DNA of 64,000 nt from Methylovulum sp. (lineage in GTDB: Bacteria; Pseudomonadota; Gammaproteobacteria; Methylococcales; Methylomonadaceae), in assembly GCA_030653435.1 (NCBI GenBank), contig JAURZI010000111.1, forward strand, positions 1 through 64,000. Reading direction: 5' to 3'. Positions 45,975-54,777 of the stretch are shown here, piece by piece (position 1 is the stretch's first letter; every line of letters begins with the position of its first letter). The notes beneath the pieces are model-generated. The model was not told where the DNA came from. It searched no databases and was given only the letters and a program-made list of their open reading frames with translations. Position numbers and translations under genes: made by a program.

Positions 45975-47405
45975 ATGCATTATCAAGTCCAAGTCCCCGA
46001 CGCATACCCGGCGGGTATCGTAGAAGTTTTTTCGCCTTATGACGGCAAGCGGATAGGTTCGGTCGAAACCATAGATGCCGTTGGCGCCGAGGCGGCGTTA
46101 AAAAACATGGCGGCGGTGTTTCGTGACCGCCGGCACTGGATACCCGCCTATGAACGCATCGCCATTCTCGAGCGCACGGTGGTGCTGATGCGGGAACGCG
46201 CCGAACAGTTAATTGCCATTGCCGTTGCTGAGGGCGGCAAACCCTATATTGACACGAAAATTGAGCTGTATCGCGCCATAACCAGCATGCAAAACTGCAT
46301 AGACTGTATCCGCACCGAACACGGCACGGAAGTGCCCATGCAGCTTAATTTAGCCTCGATGAACCGTCTGGCCTTTACGCATAGCGAACCCATAGGGCCG
46401 GTGGTTGCCGTGAGCGCCTTCAACCATCCAATAAATTTGATCGTACATCAGCTTGGCCCGGCTATTGCCAGCGGTTGCCCCGTCATTATCAAACCTGCCA
46501 CGGAAACCCCGTTATCCGCTTTTGCCTTGGTCGAAATCATCCATGAGGCCGGTTTACCGAAAACTTGGTGCCAAGCGGTTGCCGTTAACCATTTGGCCGT
46601 TGCCGAGCAATTGGTTATCGACCGGCGCGTCGCCTTTTTCAGTTTCATCGGCAGCGCTAAAGTAGGCTGGATGCTGCGTTCAAAACTGGCGCCGGGCACC
46701 CGTTGTTCGCTGGAACATGGCGGCGTAGCTCCGGTGATTGTCGCCGAGGACGCCGACCTTGACAGCATGCTGCCGCTATTGGCGAAAGGTGGTTTTTATC
46801 ATGCCGGTCAAGTCTGCGTCTCTGTCCAGCGCGTTTACGGGCACCGTTCGATAGCCCAGTCCATCGCAGAGCGTCTGGCTGCGTTGGCGGAAACTCTGGT
46901 GGTGGGCGATCCCGCCAGCGACAAGACTCAGGTCGGCCCGTTAATCCGGCATACTGAAGTGGACCGGGTTGAAACCTGGGTCAATCAAGCCCTACAGGAA
47001 AACGCCACACTGATGGCCGGCGGCAAGCGTTTGTCAAATGCCTGTTACCAACCCACGGTGTTATTGAATCCGTCCGAAGACAGTAAAGTCAGTCAAAACG
47101 AAATTTTCGGGCCGGTTATTTGCGTCTATGATTATGATGAAATCGATGATGCCATTAACCGCGCGAATGCCCTGCCGTATGCTTTTCAGGCGGCCGTTGC
47201 AACAAAGGCTATTGATACCGCCTTCTATGCTTACAAGCATCTGGCTGCATCGACGGTCATGATCAATGACCACACGGCATTCCGGGTTGACTGGATGCCT
47301 TTTGCAGGGTTGCGGGAGTCTGGTTATGGCGCGGGTGGCATCCCTTATACTTACCGGGCCATGCAAATTGAAAAAATGGCGGTTTTTCATTCGGCGGTCT
47401 TATAA
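45975..47405 (+). CDS. aldehyde dehydrogenase
   Basis: 476 residues, 46 bp after the first aldehyde dehydrogenase, same strand. VVAVSAFNHPINLIVHQLGPAIASGCPVIIKPAT (cofactor fold, in pieces), LEHGGVAPVIVAEDADL (general base region) and YHAGQVCVSVQRVYGH with the catalytic Cys; NEIFGPVICVYDYDEID follows. The FNHP motif and length are closer to lactaldehyde/phosphonate-type ALDH than to the upstream gene, so it may have a different aldehyde substrate. Why two ALDH genes are adjacent is not evident. Confidence 0.92.
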   Translation: MHYQVQVPDAYPAGIVEVFSPYDGKRIGSVETIDAVGAEAALKNMAAVFRDRRHWIPAYERIAILERTVVLMRERAEQLIAIAVAEGGKPYIDTKIELYRAITSMQNCIDCIRTEHGTEVPMQLNLASMNRLAFTHSEPIGPVVAVSAFNHPINLIVHQLGPAIASGCPVIIKPATETPLSAFALVEIIHEAGLPKTWCQAVAVNHLAVAEQLVIDRRVAFFSFIGSAKVGWMLRSKLAPGTRCSLEHGGVAPVIVAEDADLDSMLPLLAKGGFYHAGQVCVSVQRVYGHRSIAQSIAERLAALAETLVVGDPASDKTQVGPLIRHTEVDRVETWVNQALQENATLMAGGKRLSNACYQPTVLLNPSEDSKVSQNEIFGPVICVYDYDEIDDAINRANALPYAFQAAVATKAIDTAFYAYKHLAASTVMINDHTAFRVDWMPFAGLRESGYGAGGIPYTYRAMQIEKMAVFHSAVL

Positions 47406-47485
47406 TTTTGGATTTGAGGCGCAGTGGAACAGAAAACCGAGTTATAGGCATCGGTGACAAGATCATCAAAATTAGAGTTCTGTCG

Positions 47486-48031
47486 TTATTCTCTTAACCA
47501 TCGTTGCATCTGCGGAAACGCTTTCCAGCCTAATTTTTCGGCCTTGTCTGGCTCAGCAGTTAAACCCATCCACTGCAACAATGGCACCCCGATATTGCCG
47601 CCGTTGCTAAAAATATCTATTAGCCAGTCGGAGTCGCCTTTATAGCCATTGGGATGAAAGACAACTTCCGGTGCCAGGTTTAAATGCACCAACGCCGCCC
47701 ACGACCAAGCTAATGCGGCTAACTCATCACCGGCATTTTTGCTGACATCGTTGTGTAAAATATTGCGTTGCGTACCTGGCATCACCGCTAAATGTCCGGC
47801 TTCGTGTAATAAATCCCCCGGATATTTCAACTTGGTTTCGTCCACCACTAATGTGCCTTTATCAATCAGAATGCCGGGCAAGATAACATGGTCAGAAACT
47901 TCTCCTGATTGTACAGGGATACCAATGTCGGCAATAAATTCGGTAATTTGTCGTGTTAATGGATTAGAAAACACAGCCACGTATTCCTCTTCGTTGATTA
48001 TTCGGCGCCCGGAGCCTTGTAGGTTGTACAT
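47486..48031 (-). CDS. HEAGH-motif putative metallopeptidase, unclassified
   Basis: 181 residues, cytoplasmic (no signal). DLLHEAGHLAV (H76, E77, H80) is the HExxH zinc motif; the third ligand may be in NAGDELAALAWSW about 27 residues later. The rest (PNGYKGDSDWLIDIFSNGGNIGVPLLQWMGLT) does not match a family I can name. Single gene on the minus strand, converging with the ALDH gene. Could be a peptidase or an inactive relative; no substrate clue. Confidence 0.7.
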   Translation of the reverse strand: MYNLQGSGRRIINEEEYVAVFSNPLTRQITEFIADIGIPVQSGEVSDHVILPGILIDKGTLVVDETKLKYPGDLLHEAGHLAVMPGTQRNILHNDVSKNAGDELAALAWSWAALVHLNLAPEVVFHPNGYKGDSDWLIDIFSNGGNIGVPLLQWMGLTAEPDKAEKLGWKAFPQMQRWLRE

Positions 48032-48458
48032 ATCATCTATGATGTTTCAGTCATGCCAATTCGTCACTTTAATAACCAGATTCTTTGATTTTATGGCGGC
48101 GACTTTCGTTGTGTTTGTATGGCTTGGTGTGACATCGACTGCAATAGTGAATTACTCCCATCTGAGTCAAGAAGCGTTGAAGTCTTGCCAGAGGTCATTT
48201 TTCAGCCTTTTCCCATCGTAGGGCGCGCTGTGCACGCCATCGGCAGCTCGGTACAGGAAAAGGCGCGCGCTACGTTTCGTGTGACCGTAGGCGTTTCCGG
48301 TTTTCAAAACTTATACGTTTTCTCGATCAGATGGGAGTTAAATAATGCCATATAACCGACTTTAATGCTGATAAATAGTCGTCAATGGGGAATCGGCCAG
48401 CTAGTTTAGGTGCTGGGGTGTCATTATGAGAATAGCCGGCATAAAGGCGCGGCCCACC
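48032..48458. other. gap holding element copy E
   Basis: Contains copy E (48152-48340). Flanking bases show no gene; 48341-48458 lies downstream of the response-regulator gene and has no obvious terminator. Confidence 0.5.
48152..48340 (+). repeat. miniature inverted-repeat element, copy E
   Basis: 189 bp, TACTCCCATCTGAGTC to GATCAGATGGGAGTTA. The internal GC-rich hairpin is shortened relative to the other copies (one arm lost), showing decay. Plus orientation. Confidence 0.85.
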
Positions 48459-49304
48459 CTAGTCGCGGGGTAATAGATCGCTGGAACACATTGATTCGGT
48501 CACGTCCTTGCCGATGCCCCGGTAGCCGGTAAATCGCCCGGAAAAGTCGAACATCGGTTCCCCGCTCACCATTAAATATTGCCTGGAGCCATCGGCTTTG
48601 GTTCGGCTGTAGACGAAATCCAGGAATGGACGCCGGGCGGCCAGGTTCGCCTCAAGTACATTCCGTTCGGCTTCATTCCAGTGTGCGTCTTGATCTTCCG
48701 TTCTGCCCAGCGTGTCGTTGACCCGAATGCCCAGCATTTCATGCACAGGACCGTAAATCATCGTGAAATGCCCGTCCTTGTCCTGCTCCCAATACCAGTC
48801 GGAGGACAGCTCGGTCAGGCGGCGAAAACGCGCTTCGCTTGCGCGCAGTTCGGCTGTTCGCTCCAGCACCGTCTGTTCCAGCACCTTGTTATAATCCCCA
48901 AGTTTTTTGTATAGCAACCTCACTTCCAACATATTATGGATACGCGTATGTACTTCAACCAGATCAAACGGCTTGCTGACAAAGTCCTTTGCGCCCGCCG
49001 CGAGCGCCCGTAGCTTGTGGCCCGGTTGGGCTGTGATCACGAGTACCGGAAGATAACCGTCCGGTTCAATTTCCTTAAGGCTTTCCATCACCTGGAAGCC
49101 ATCCATACCAGGCATCTGCATGTCGAGCAAGATCAGCTCGTAACGGTTTTGTTGGTGCAGCGCGTAAACGGCGTAGGGGTCCGTGGTGGAAGCAATGCAA
49201 GCATAGCCTGCATCACGCAGCATTTCTTCAAGCAGTTGTACATTGGATTGCTGATCGTCAACGATCAGAATGCCTGCGTTAAGAATTTCCTGTTCGCTAA
49301 TCAT
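48459..49304 (-). CDS. response regulator with PAS domain, probably truncated
   Basis: 281 residues. Receiver domain (about 10-130): ILIVDDQQSNV, phospho-acceptor D61 in LILLDMQMPGMDGF, and SKPFD. A coiled-coil linker (KVLEQTVLERTAELRASEARF) leads to a PAS/PAC domain (about 160-275: SDWYWEQDKDGHFTM, GYRGIGKDVTE). In similar proteins this is followed by GGDEF/EAL or a kinase; here the protein stops eleven residues later (SMCSSDLLPRD), which may be a truncation near element copy E. Starts five bases after the hybrid kinase stop and is its likely partner. Confidence 0.88.
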   Translation of the reverse strand: MISEQEILNAGILIVDDQQSNVQLLEEMLRDAGYACIASTTDPYAVYALHQQNRYELILLDMQMPGMDGFQVMESLKEIEPDGYLPVLVITAQPGHKLRALAAGAKDFVSKPFDLVEVHTRIHNMLEVRLLYKKLGDYNKVLEQTVLERTAELRASEARFRRLTELSSDWYWEQDKDGHFTMIYGPVHEMLGIRVNDTLGRTEDQDAHWNEAERNVLEANLAARRPFLDFVYSRTKADGSRQYLMVSGEPMFDFSGRFTGYRGIGKDVTESMCSSDLLPRD

Positions 49305-49309
49305 CGTGG

Positions 49310-51784
49310 TTATCCGGTTTCATGGGTGCCGAGTCGTTCATCGGCCAAGTCCATTTTAGAAAATGTCAGTGCATCATCCAAGGCATTCATAAATTCATTG
49401 ATCTTGATGGGTTTGGTGAGATAACGGAAAAATCCCGCTTCCAGTCCCTTCTCGATATCCCGTGGCATGGCATTGGCGCTGATGGCAAGCACCGGGATAT
49501 GTGCGGTTACCGGTTCTTCGCGCAGGATTTTCAGTGCCTGGAAACCGTTGATGCCGGGCAGGTTGATGTCCATCAGGATCACGTCAGGGACATGACCGCG
49601 TGCAAGCGCAATGCCGAGATTGCCATTGCGGGCGCTCAGCATGCGTACATGGGGGTGGCCTTCGATGATTTGCTCGACCAGCATCAGATTGGCCGGATTG
49701 TCTTCCACATAGAGCAGCGTGCGTAGCGCTACGGTGTCCTGGGTTTGCAGCGCAGTTTCTGAGGGCAGGGTATTGCCGACATCAAGTTGCGGTGTCATGC
49801 TGCGGATTAATTCGATCCAGAATTCGCTGCCCACGCCGACCGTGCTTTCCACGCCGATGGTGCCGCCCATCAGTTCGACCAGTTGCTTGGTCACTACCAG
49901 ACCGATGCCGGTCCCTTCCTCGATACCGGTCTCTTGCCCCAGGCGATTGAACGGCTGGAACAATTGCTTGAGCTTTTCCGCCGACAAGCCCGCACCGCTG
50001 TCCTTGATGCTGATACGGATGTGTTCTGAGGCGCTCGCGGTACATTTCACCTCGACCATGCCATGCTCGCGGTTGTATTTGATCGCATTAGACAGTAGAT
50101 TGATCAGAATCTGCTTGACCCGCGTTCTATCGGCAAAGGCGAACCACGTGTTGTCAAAGGGGAGAAAAGCGAGTTTGATGCCACGTTGCTCCGCCTGCGG
50201 CTCGATCATGGCCTGGCATTCGAGCATGAGCTCGATCAACGAAACCGGTTCTTGCGACAAGGATAACTTGCCGGACTCGATCAACGCGAGATCGAGAATT
50301 TCGTTAATCAGCTCCAGCAGATACCAGCCCGCCTTGATAATCTGATGTAGCCGCCCCTGCTGGCTGGCTGTTGCCGGTGGATTGCCAGCCTCCAGCAATT
50401 GCGCGAAGCCCAGGATGGCATTGAGCGGGGTACGCAGCTCATGGCTCATGCTGGAAAGAAATTCAGACTTGGCGAGGTTGGCTTTGTCCGCCACGAGTCT
50501 GGCACACTCCAGTTCGTCGTTCTTATCCCGCAGCACCCGATCCAGGCGTTTGCGTTCGGTGATGTCGCGCGCTGCGGCGAATACGCCCTGTAGCTGCCCG
50601 TCGCGGTCATAGAACGTAGTCGCATTGTAGGACACCACCGTTCCGCCGCTGCTTGCCGTAAGTTCGTAATCGGTGACTTTTTGCTCGCCCAGCACTCGCT
50701 CGATGCCCGCCTCGGCCCGCGCGGGGTCGGTAAAGTAGTTCTTGAACGGCGTGCCGATCAGCTCGTCGCGCGTGCAACCGGTGAGCGCCTCCATTTGGTT
50801 GTTGACATCGGTGATAATACCGGACGGATCGGTAGTCATCAACGCGTCGATATTGGCTTCGAACAGCGAGCGCGTGTAGAGTTGATAGTCGCTCAGGCTC
50901 TGATCTAGCCGCGCCCGTTCAGTTTCCATCTGCTTGCGTAGGGTGATATCACGTAAAATGCCGGTGAAGTAACGCTGACCACCCAGACTCATTTCGCTGA
51001 CCGCTATCTCCATCGGGAAAACGCTGCCATCCTTGCGCCTGCCGACCACCTCGCGTCCGAGACCGATGGCGCGCGATTCGGCACTTGCACTGTAATACTC
51101 GATGGAACCCTTTTGCTGGTCCCCATCAAGTTCGGGTATCAGCAGGCTGAAGTTTTGTCCGATAAGTTCTGCGGACGAGTAGCCGAACATCCGCTCAGCG
51201 GCCGGGTTAACGGTCTCGATAATGCCGCCACGGGCATGCAGGGTAATGATGCCATCCACCACGGTATTCAGAATCGTCTGGATCAATGCGGCGCTGTCGC
51301 GTAAAGCCTGCTGGGTTGCATATTCCTCGGTGACATCACGAAACACCAGCACGGCGCCGACCACCTGGCCGTCTCGGCCCCGAATCGGGGCGCAACTGTC
51401 GGCGATAGCGCACTGGCTGCCATCGCGTGCAATCAGTACGGTATGGTTGGCCAGTCCCTGTATCGTGCCGTGCGCCAGGGTTTCCATGACCGGAATGGCG
51501 GCGGATTGGCGGGTTTCCTGATTGATGACGTGAAAAATGTCATCTACCGGCCGACCGGCTGCTTCCGCCTGTGTCCAGCCGGTGAGCTGTGCGGCGACGG
51601 GATTCAGGAAGGTGACACACGCCTTCGCATCGGTGGCTATCACGGCATCGCCGATGGAGTTGAGCGTAACGGTGAGCTTTTCCTCGCTGATCTGCAAGGT
51701 GGCGTTGGCCTGTTGCAGTTGCTTATTCATCTCCACTTGCAGCTCAAGCACCAGCGCAGCCGCAATGTTATCGTTCGCTTTCAA
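49310..51784 (-). CDS. multi-PAS hybrid sensor histidine kinase / response regulator
   Basis: 824 residues, no membrane segment, so a cytoplasmic sensor. Three PAS units (about 35-150, 160-280, 290-415; each with NPVAAQLTG-, NPAAERMFGYSSAELIG- or TGCTRDELIG-type motifs), HisKA with the phospho-His in FLSSMSHELRTPLNAILGF (about 440-500), ATPase domain with DSGAGLS and GTGIGLVVTKQLVELMGG (about 545-665), and a receiver domain with D736 in ILMDINLPGINGF. Forms a two-gene unit with the response-regulator/PAS gene. Signal unknown; PAS domains of this sort may bind haem, flavin or oxygen. Confidence 0.94.
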   Translation of the reverse strand: MKANDNIAAALVLELQVEMNKQLQQANATLQISEEKLTVTLNSIGDAVIATDAKACVTFLNPVAAQLTGWTQAEAAGRPVDDIFHVINQETRQSAAIPVMETLAHGTIQGLANHTVLIARDGSQCAIADSCAPIRGRDGQVVGAVLVFRDVTEEYATQQALRDSAALIQTILNTVVDGIITLHARGGIIETVNPAAERMFGYSSAELIGQNFSLLIPELDGDQQKGSIEYYSASAESRAIGLGREVVGRRKDGSVFPMEIAVSEMSLGGQRYFTGILRDITLRKQMETERARLDQSLSDYQLYTRSLFEANIDALMTTDPSGIITDVNNQMEALTGCTRDELIGTPFKNYFTDPARAEAGIERVLGEQKVTDYELTASSGGTVVSYNATTFYDRDGQLQGVFAAARDITERKRLDRVLRDKNDELECARLVADKANLAKSEFLSSMSHELRTPLNAILGFAQLLEAGNPPATASQQGRLHQIIKAGWYLLELINEILDLALIESGKLSLSQEPVSLIELMLECQAMIEPQAEQRGIKLAFLPFDNTWFAFADRTRVKQILINLLSNAIKYNREHGMVEVKCTASASEHIRISIKDSGAGLSAEKLKQLFQPFNRLGQETGIEEGTGIGLVVTKQLVELMGGTIGVESTVGVGSEFWIELIRSMTPQLDVGNTLPSETALQTQDTVALRTLLYVEDNPANLMLVEQIIEGHPHVRMLSARNGNLGIALARGHVPDVILMDINLPGINGFQALKILREEPVTAHIPVLAISANAMPRDIEKGLEAGFFRYLTKPIKINEFMNALDDALTFSKMDLADERLGTHETG

Positions 51785-51991
51785 CGGAGATTTATCCTAC
51801 GCCGTGCAGGCGTCGTCGTTGCTAAGGGTGGGATCGAAATTTTTTCGGACATGATTGACCTTGTTGCGGTGTTATCGGTTGAGTTATGGAATGCCATGAG
51901 TGCGTAGGATCGGAGCCGTCAGCGCAACCATGCTGATTGTTTATTGCATAGCTATTTATACGCTAATTCTGGCATATTCATCACATTAATC

Positions 51992-52720
51992 TTAGTGTTC
52001 CTTGGCGGTTGCCGCATCGCTGAGCAAACGGTGGAATTCTTTCTTGACGACACCGTAGCATTCGCAAGCGCGGGATTCCAATCCTGACCGGTCGAGTACC
52101 GTGATGTGACCACGGCGGTAACTGATCAAGCCTGCGCGTTGCAAATTTCCGGCGGCTTCCGTAATGCCTTCCCGGCGTACGCCGAGCATGCCGGCAATTA
52201 ATTCCTGGGTCATGGTCAATTCATTCGTAGGCAATCGGTCTAGCGTTAGCAACAACCAGCGGCACAGTTGCTGTTCTATCGAATGATGCCGATTACAAAC
52301 CGCAGTCTGGGATATCTGCGTCATTAATGCCTGGGTGTAGCGCAGCATCAACCGCATCATCGGCCCTGCGCGATTGAATTCCTCCAGCATCAACCGTCCC
52401 TTCAACCGGTAACAACAGCCTCCAGTCTGCACCGTGGCTAGGCTGGGCGTGGTATTGCCGCCCATAAACAGGGAAATGCCGAGCACGCCCTCATTGCCCA
52501 CGCCCGCGATTTCTGCCGATGCGCCATTCTCCATGAGATAGTGCAGGGACACGATGGCGGTCGTCGGGAAGTAGACGTGTTGCAATTGACCACCGGATTC
52601 GTAGAGGACTTCACCTAGCGGTATCGAGACCAACTCCAGATCATCTGCGATACGCTCCAGCACTTCCGCAGGTAGGGCGGCGAGCAGGCGGTTCTGCTTG
52701 GGGTCATGTTGTGCTGACAT
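51992..52720 (-). CDS. Crp/Fnr-family transcription regulator
   Basis: 242 residues from the ATG at 52720 (MSAQHDPKQNRLLAALP); the longer frame to 52789 adds 23 residues without family similarity. cNMP-binding fold with ISIPLGEVLYESGGQLQHVYFPTTAIVSL and a C-terminal winged helix (MTQELIAGMLGVRREGITEAAGNLQRAG, in pieces). The 4Fe-4S cysteines of Fnr are absent. This subgroup (family with FPTTAIVSL) is common next to signalling genes; effector unknown. Divergent neighbour is the ice-binding protein gene, 325 bp away. Confidence 0.9.
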   Translation of the reverse strand: MSAQHDPKQNRLLAALPAEVLERIADDLELVSIPLGEVLYESGGQLQHVYFPTTAIVSLHYLMENGASAEIAGVGNEGVLGISLFMGGNTTPSLATVQTGGCCYRLKGRLMLEEFNRAGPMMRLMLRYTQALMTQISQTAVCNRHHSIEQQLCRWLLLTLDRLPTNELTMTQELIAGMLGVRREGITEAAGNLQRAGLISYRRGHITVLDRSGLESRACECYGVVKKEFHRLLSDAATAKEH

Positions 52721-53045
52721 AATGACGACTATTTTCTTGTTTCTAGGGTATGCAACCGATAGGGTAAACATCAAAATGCAATGGGACAACGAAAGTCGCG
52801 CCGATAAAGCTTACGTTGTGGGCTTGTTTATAACACACTATGCCAAGGCGGATGTGCCGAATGACTAAAAATGGTGCGATAGCGCACAAAGAGATGGACG
52901 CGCTGCACGTATACTCATCACCGGAACCCCAACCGGCTGGCCTTCATCATTGTCGTCTAGCTTTGCCGCCCTTGGGGGGCGGATGCCTGTTTGCATAAAC
53001 ATGCCCCAGCCCATTGGCTGGAAAACATTTGAAAATGGAATCTTA
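52721..53045. promoter_or_regulatory. divergent region between the Crp-type regulator and the ice-binding protein gene
   Basis: About 325 bp with no supported gene. It must carry promoters for both directions; the ice-binding gene has GGAA seven bases before its ATG. No clear operator palindrome of the Crp type (TGTGA-N6-TCACA) was found. Confidence 0.4.
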
Positions 53046-53822
53046 ATGAACAACTCAAAACAACCTATATTCAGTATCCCCCTGTTTTTAATGGCTTACT
53101 TAGCGTTTACACCGTTATTATGCGTAGGGCAGGCATTTGCTGACAACTTGGCGCCGGTAAAGCTTGGCACAGCGAGCAGCTTTGTCATTTTAACGAAAAC
53201 CGGGATCACCAACATTCCGACTTCCAGGATCGTCGGCAACATGGGCGTCAGCCCTATAGCCTCAACCGCGATCACCGGATTTGCGTTAGTACCGGACAGC
53301 ACGAATACTTTTTCGAAGTCGCCACAAGTCACCGGAAAAATCTATGCGGCTAACTACGCCACTCCGACCCCCGCCAAATTAACCCAAGCAGTTCTTAACA
53401 TGCAAACGGCCTATCGCAATGCTGCCGGACGCATAAACCCTGATTTCACCGAATTGTATGCCGGGAATATTAGCAATAAAACCCTGGCTCCCGGCCTTTA
53501 CAAATGGTCAACCAGCGTGTTGGCAACTAAGGATGTCACCCTTAATGGCGGATCGACCGATGTCTGGATATTCCAGATTTCAGGAAACCTTACCTTGGCT
53601 TCAGGCGTAAACATCAGGCTCAGTGGCGGCGCCCTGGCCAAGAACGTGTTTTGGCAGGTCGCAGGTGGCGCCGGAGTAATACTTAGAACGACCTCCCATA
53701 TTGAGGGAACCGTTCTGGCAAAAACGGCAATCCATATGCAAACCGGCGCATCGCTTAAGGGTAGGGCATTGGCCCAAACAGCAGTGACTCTGGATCACAA
53801 TGTCGTCAGGATCGGGCGCTGA
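53046..53822 (+). CDS. ice-binding-family protein (DUF3494), exported
   Basis: 258 residues from 53046 (MNNSKQPIF; GGAA upstream). Signal peptide to about residue 33 (LLCVGQAFA). The DUF3494 beta-solenoid is clear: VKLGTASSFVILTKTGITN, the GNMGVSPIASTAITGF turn, DVTLNGGSTDVWIFQISGNLTLASG, NVFWQVAGGAG, and the closing EGTVLAKTAIHMQTGASLKGRALAQTAVTLD, each given in part. Known members bind ice or adhere to surfaces in cold water. This suggests a cold-habitat or surface-attachment trait; function in this organism not proven. Confidence 0.9.
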   Translation: MNNSKQPIFSIPLFLMAYLAFTPLLCVGQAFADNLAPVKLGTASSFVILTKTGITNIPTSRIVGNMGVSPIASTAITGFALVPDSTNTFSKSPQVTGKIYAANYATPTPAKLTQAVLNMQTAYRNAAGRINPDFTELYAGNISNKTLAPGLYKWSTSVLATKDVTLNGGSTDVWIFQISGNLTLASGVNIRLSGGALAKNVFWQVAGGAGVILRTTSHIEGTVLAKTAIHMQTGASLKGRALAQTAVTLDHNVVRIGR

Positions 53823-53934
53823 ACGCGGTAGCGTAACTTCAATTTTTCGTTCCCAGGCGCACTGCCGCTAACTTTAAGCGATGGGCAAGCACTGCGCTCC
53901 GCTCCGTGTCGGTAAATTATTTAGCCAAACTCTT

Positions 53935-54777
53935 TTAGTTAATGGTGGATACCGCCGCCTGTGACATAGCTTGATCCGGTATTGGGTTCAGTGCCGCTTG
54001 TTCCGCCCAAATCGCCATGGTGGTAAGTATTGCCTCCCCGATGATGGTCGCGAATGGGGCATCGGCAGCATCACGGCCTGTGCCTATGCGTACAAAGCCC
54101 TCAACCGGCGCCATTCGCGTCGCGTCAAACAAATACCAGCGCCCCCCCAGGTAGGCTTCAAAAAATCCATGGAAATCAGGCGGCTGCAACGCCACGGCAT
54201 ACCCTGAAAGATAACGTGCGGGAATACATAAGGCACGACACAAGGCGATAGCAAGATGTGCATAATCCCGGCATACGCCCACGCGTTGTATCAATACGTC
54301 GCAAGCGCTGGTGCTTTCGCCGCTACTGCCTGATTGATAATCGAGATGGCTGTTTATCCAGTCGCAAATCGCGGTAACCCTGGAATATCCAGGCAGGACG
54401 TTGCCGAACGTCCGCATGGCAAAATGAATCAAGCGGTCGGACTCACAATAACGGCTGGGATTAAGATAGGGCAATACTTCGTTTGGCAATTGGGAATACC
54501 CGGTTTCGACTATGCCTGTCGTATCATAAATTTCAGGGCGTAAATCCACATTCGCACGGTATTGGAGATGCAGCTCGCAAGGTTCGACAGTGAGCCGGTA
54601 CACCTGGATATTTTCAGTGCCCAGACTGCCGGCCTCGTATTGGATAGCGGGGGTTAACTGCACAGACTCCTCGCTGATGGTCTGGTGTGCAGTGCGTGCC
54701 GCCGCCACGTTAAACAGAAAGCTCGTGGACTTTGTGACCGAATACGTTAAATCACAGCCTATTTGAATAATTGTCAT
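53935..54777 (-). CDS. transglutaminase-like cysteine protease family protein
   Basis: 280 residues, cytoplasmic-looking. An N-terminal beta domain (about 1-90) with YRLTVEPCELHLQY and a transglutaminase core (about 115-225) with the triad C169 (VGVCRDYAHLAIALCR), H203 (DFHGFFEAYL) and D218 (YLFDATRMAP). Such proteins act as peptidases or amidases and often accompany alpha-E/ATP-grasp peptide genes; none of those is here. Stand-alone gene, converging with the ice-binding gene. Confidence 0.92.
   Translation of the reverse strand: MTIIQIGCDLTYSVTKSTSFLFNVAAARTAHQTISEESVQLTPAIQYEAGSLGTENIQVYRLTVEPCELHLQYRANVDLRPEIYDTTGIVETGYSQLPNEVLPYLNPSRYCESDRLIHFAMRTFGNVLPGYSRVTAICDWINSHLDYQSGSSGESTSACDVLIQRVGVCRDYAHLAIALCRALCIPARYLSGYAVALQPPDFHGFFEAYLGGRWYLFDATRMAPVEGFVRIGTGRDAADAPFATIIGEAILTTMAIWAEQAALNPIPDQAMSQAAVSTIN

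Noticed and set aside
52865-53053. 62-codon minus-strand frame overlapping the ice-binding gene start
   Set aside because: Antisense shadow of the promoter region and signal-peptide codons; no start signal.
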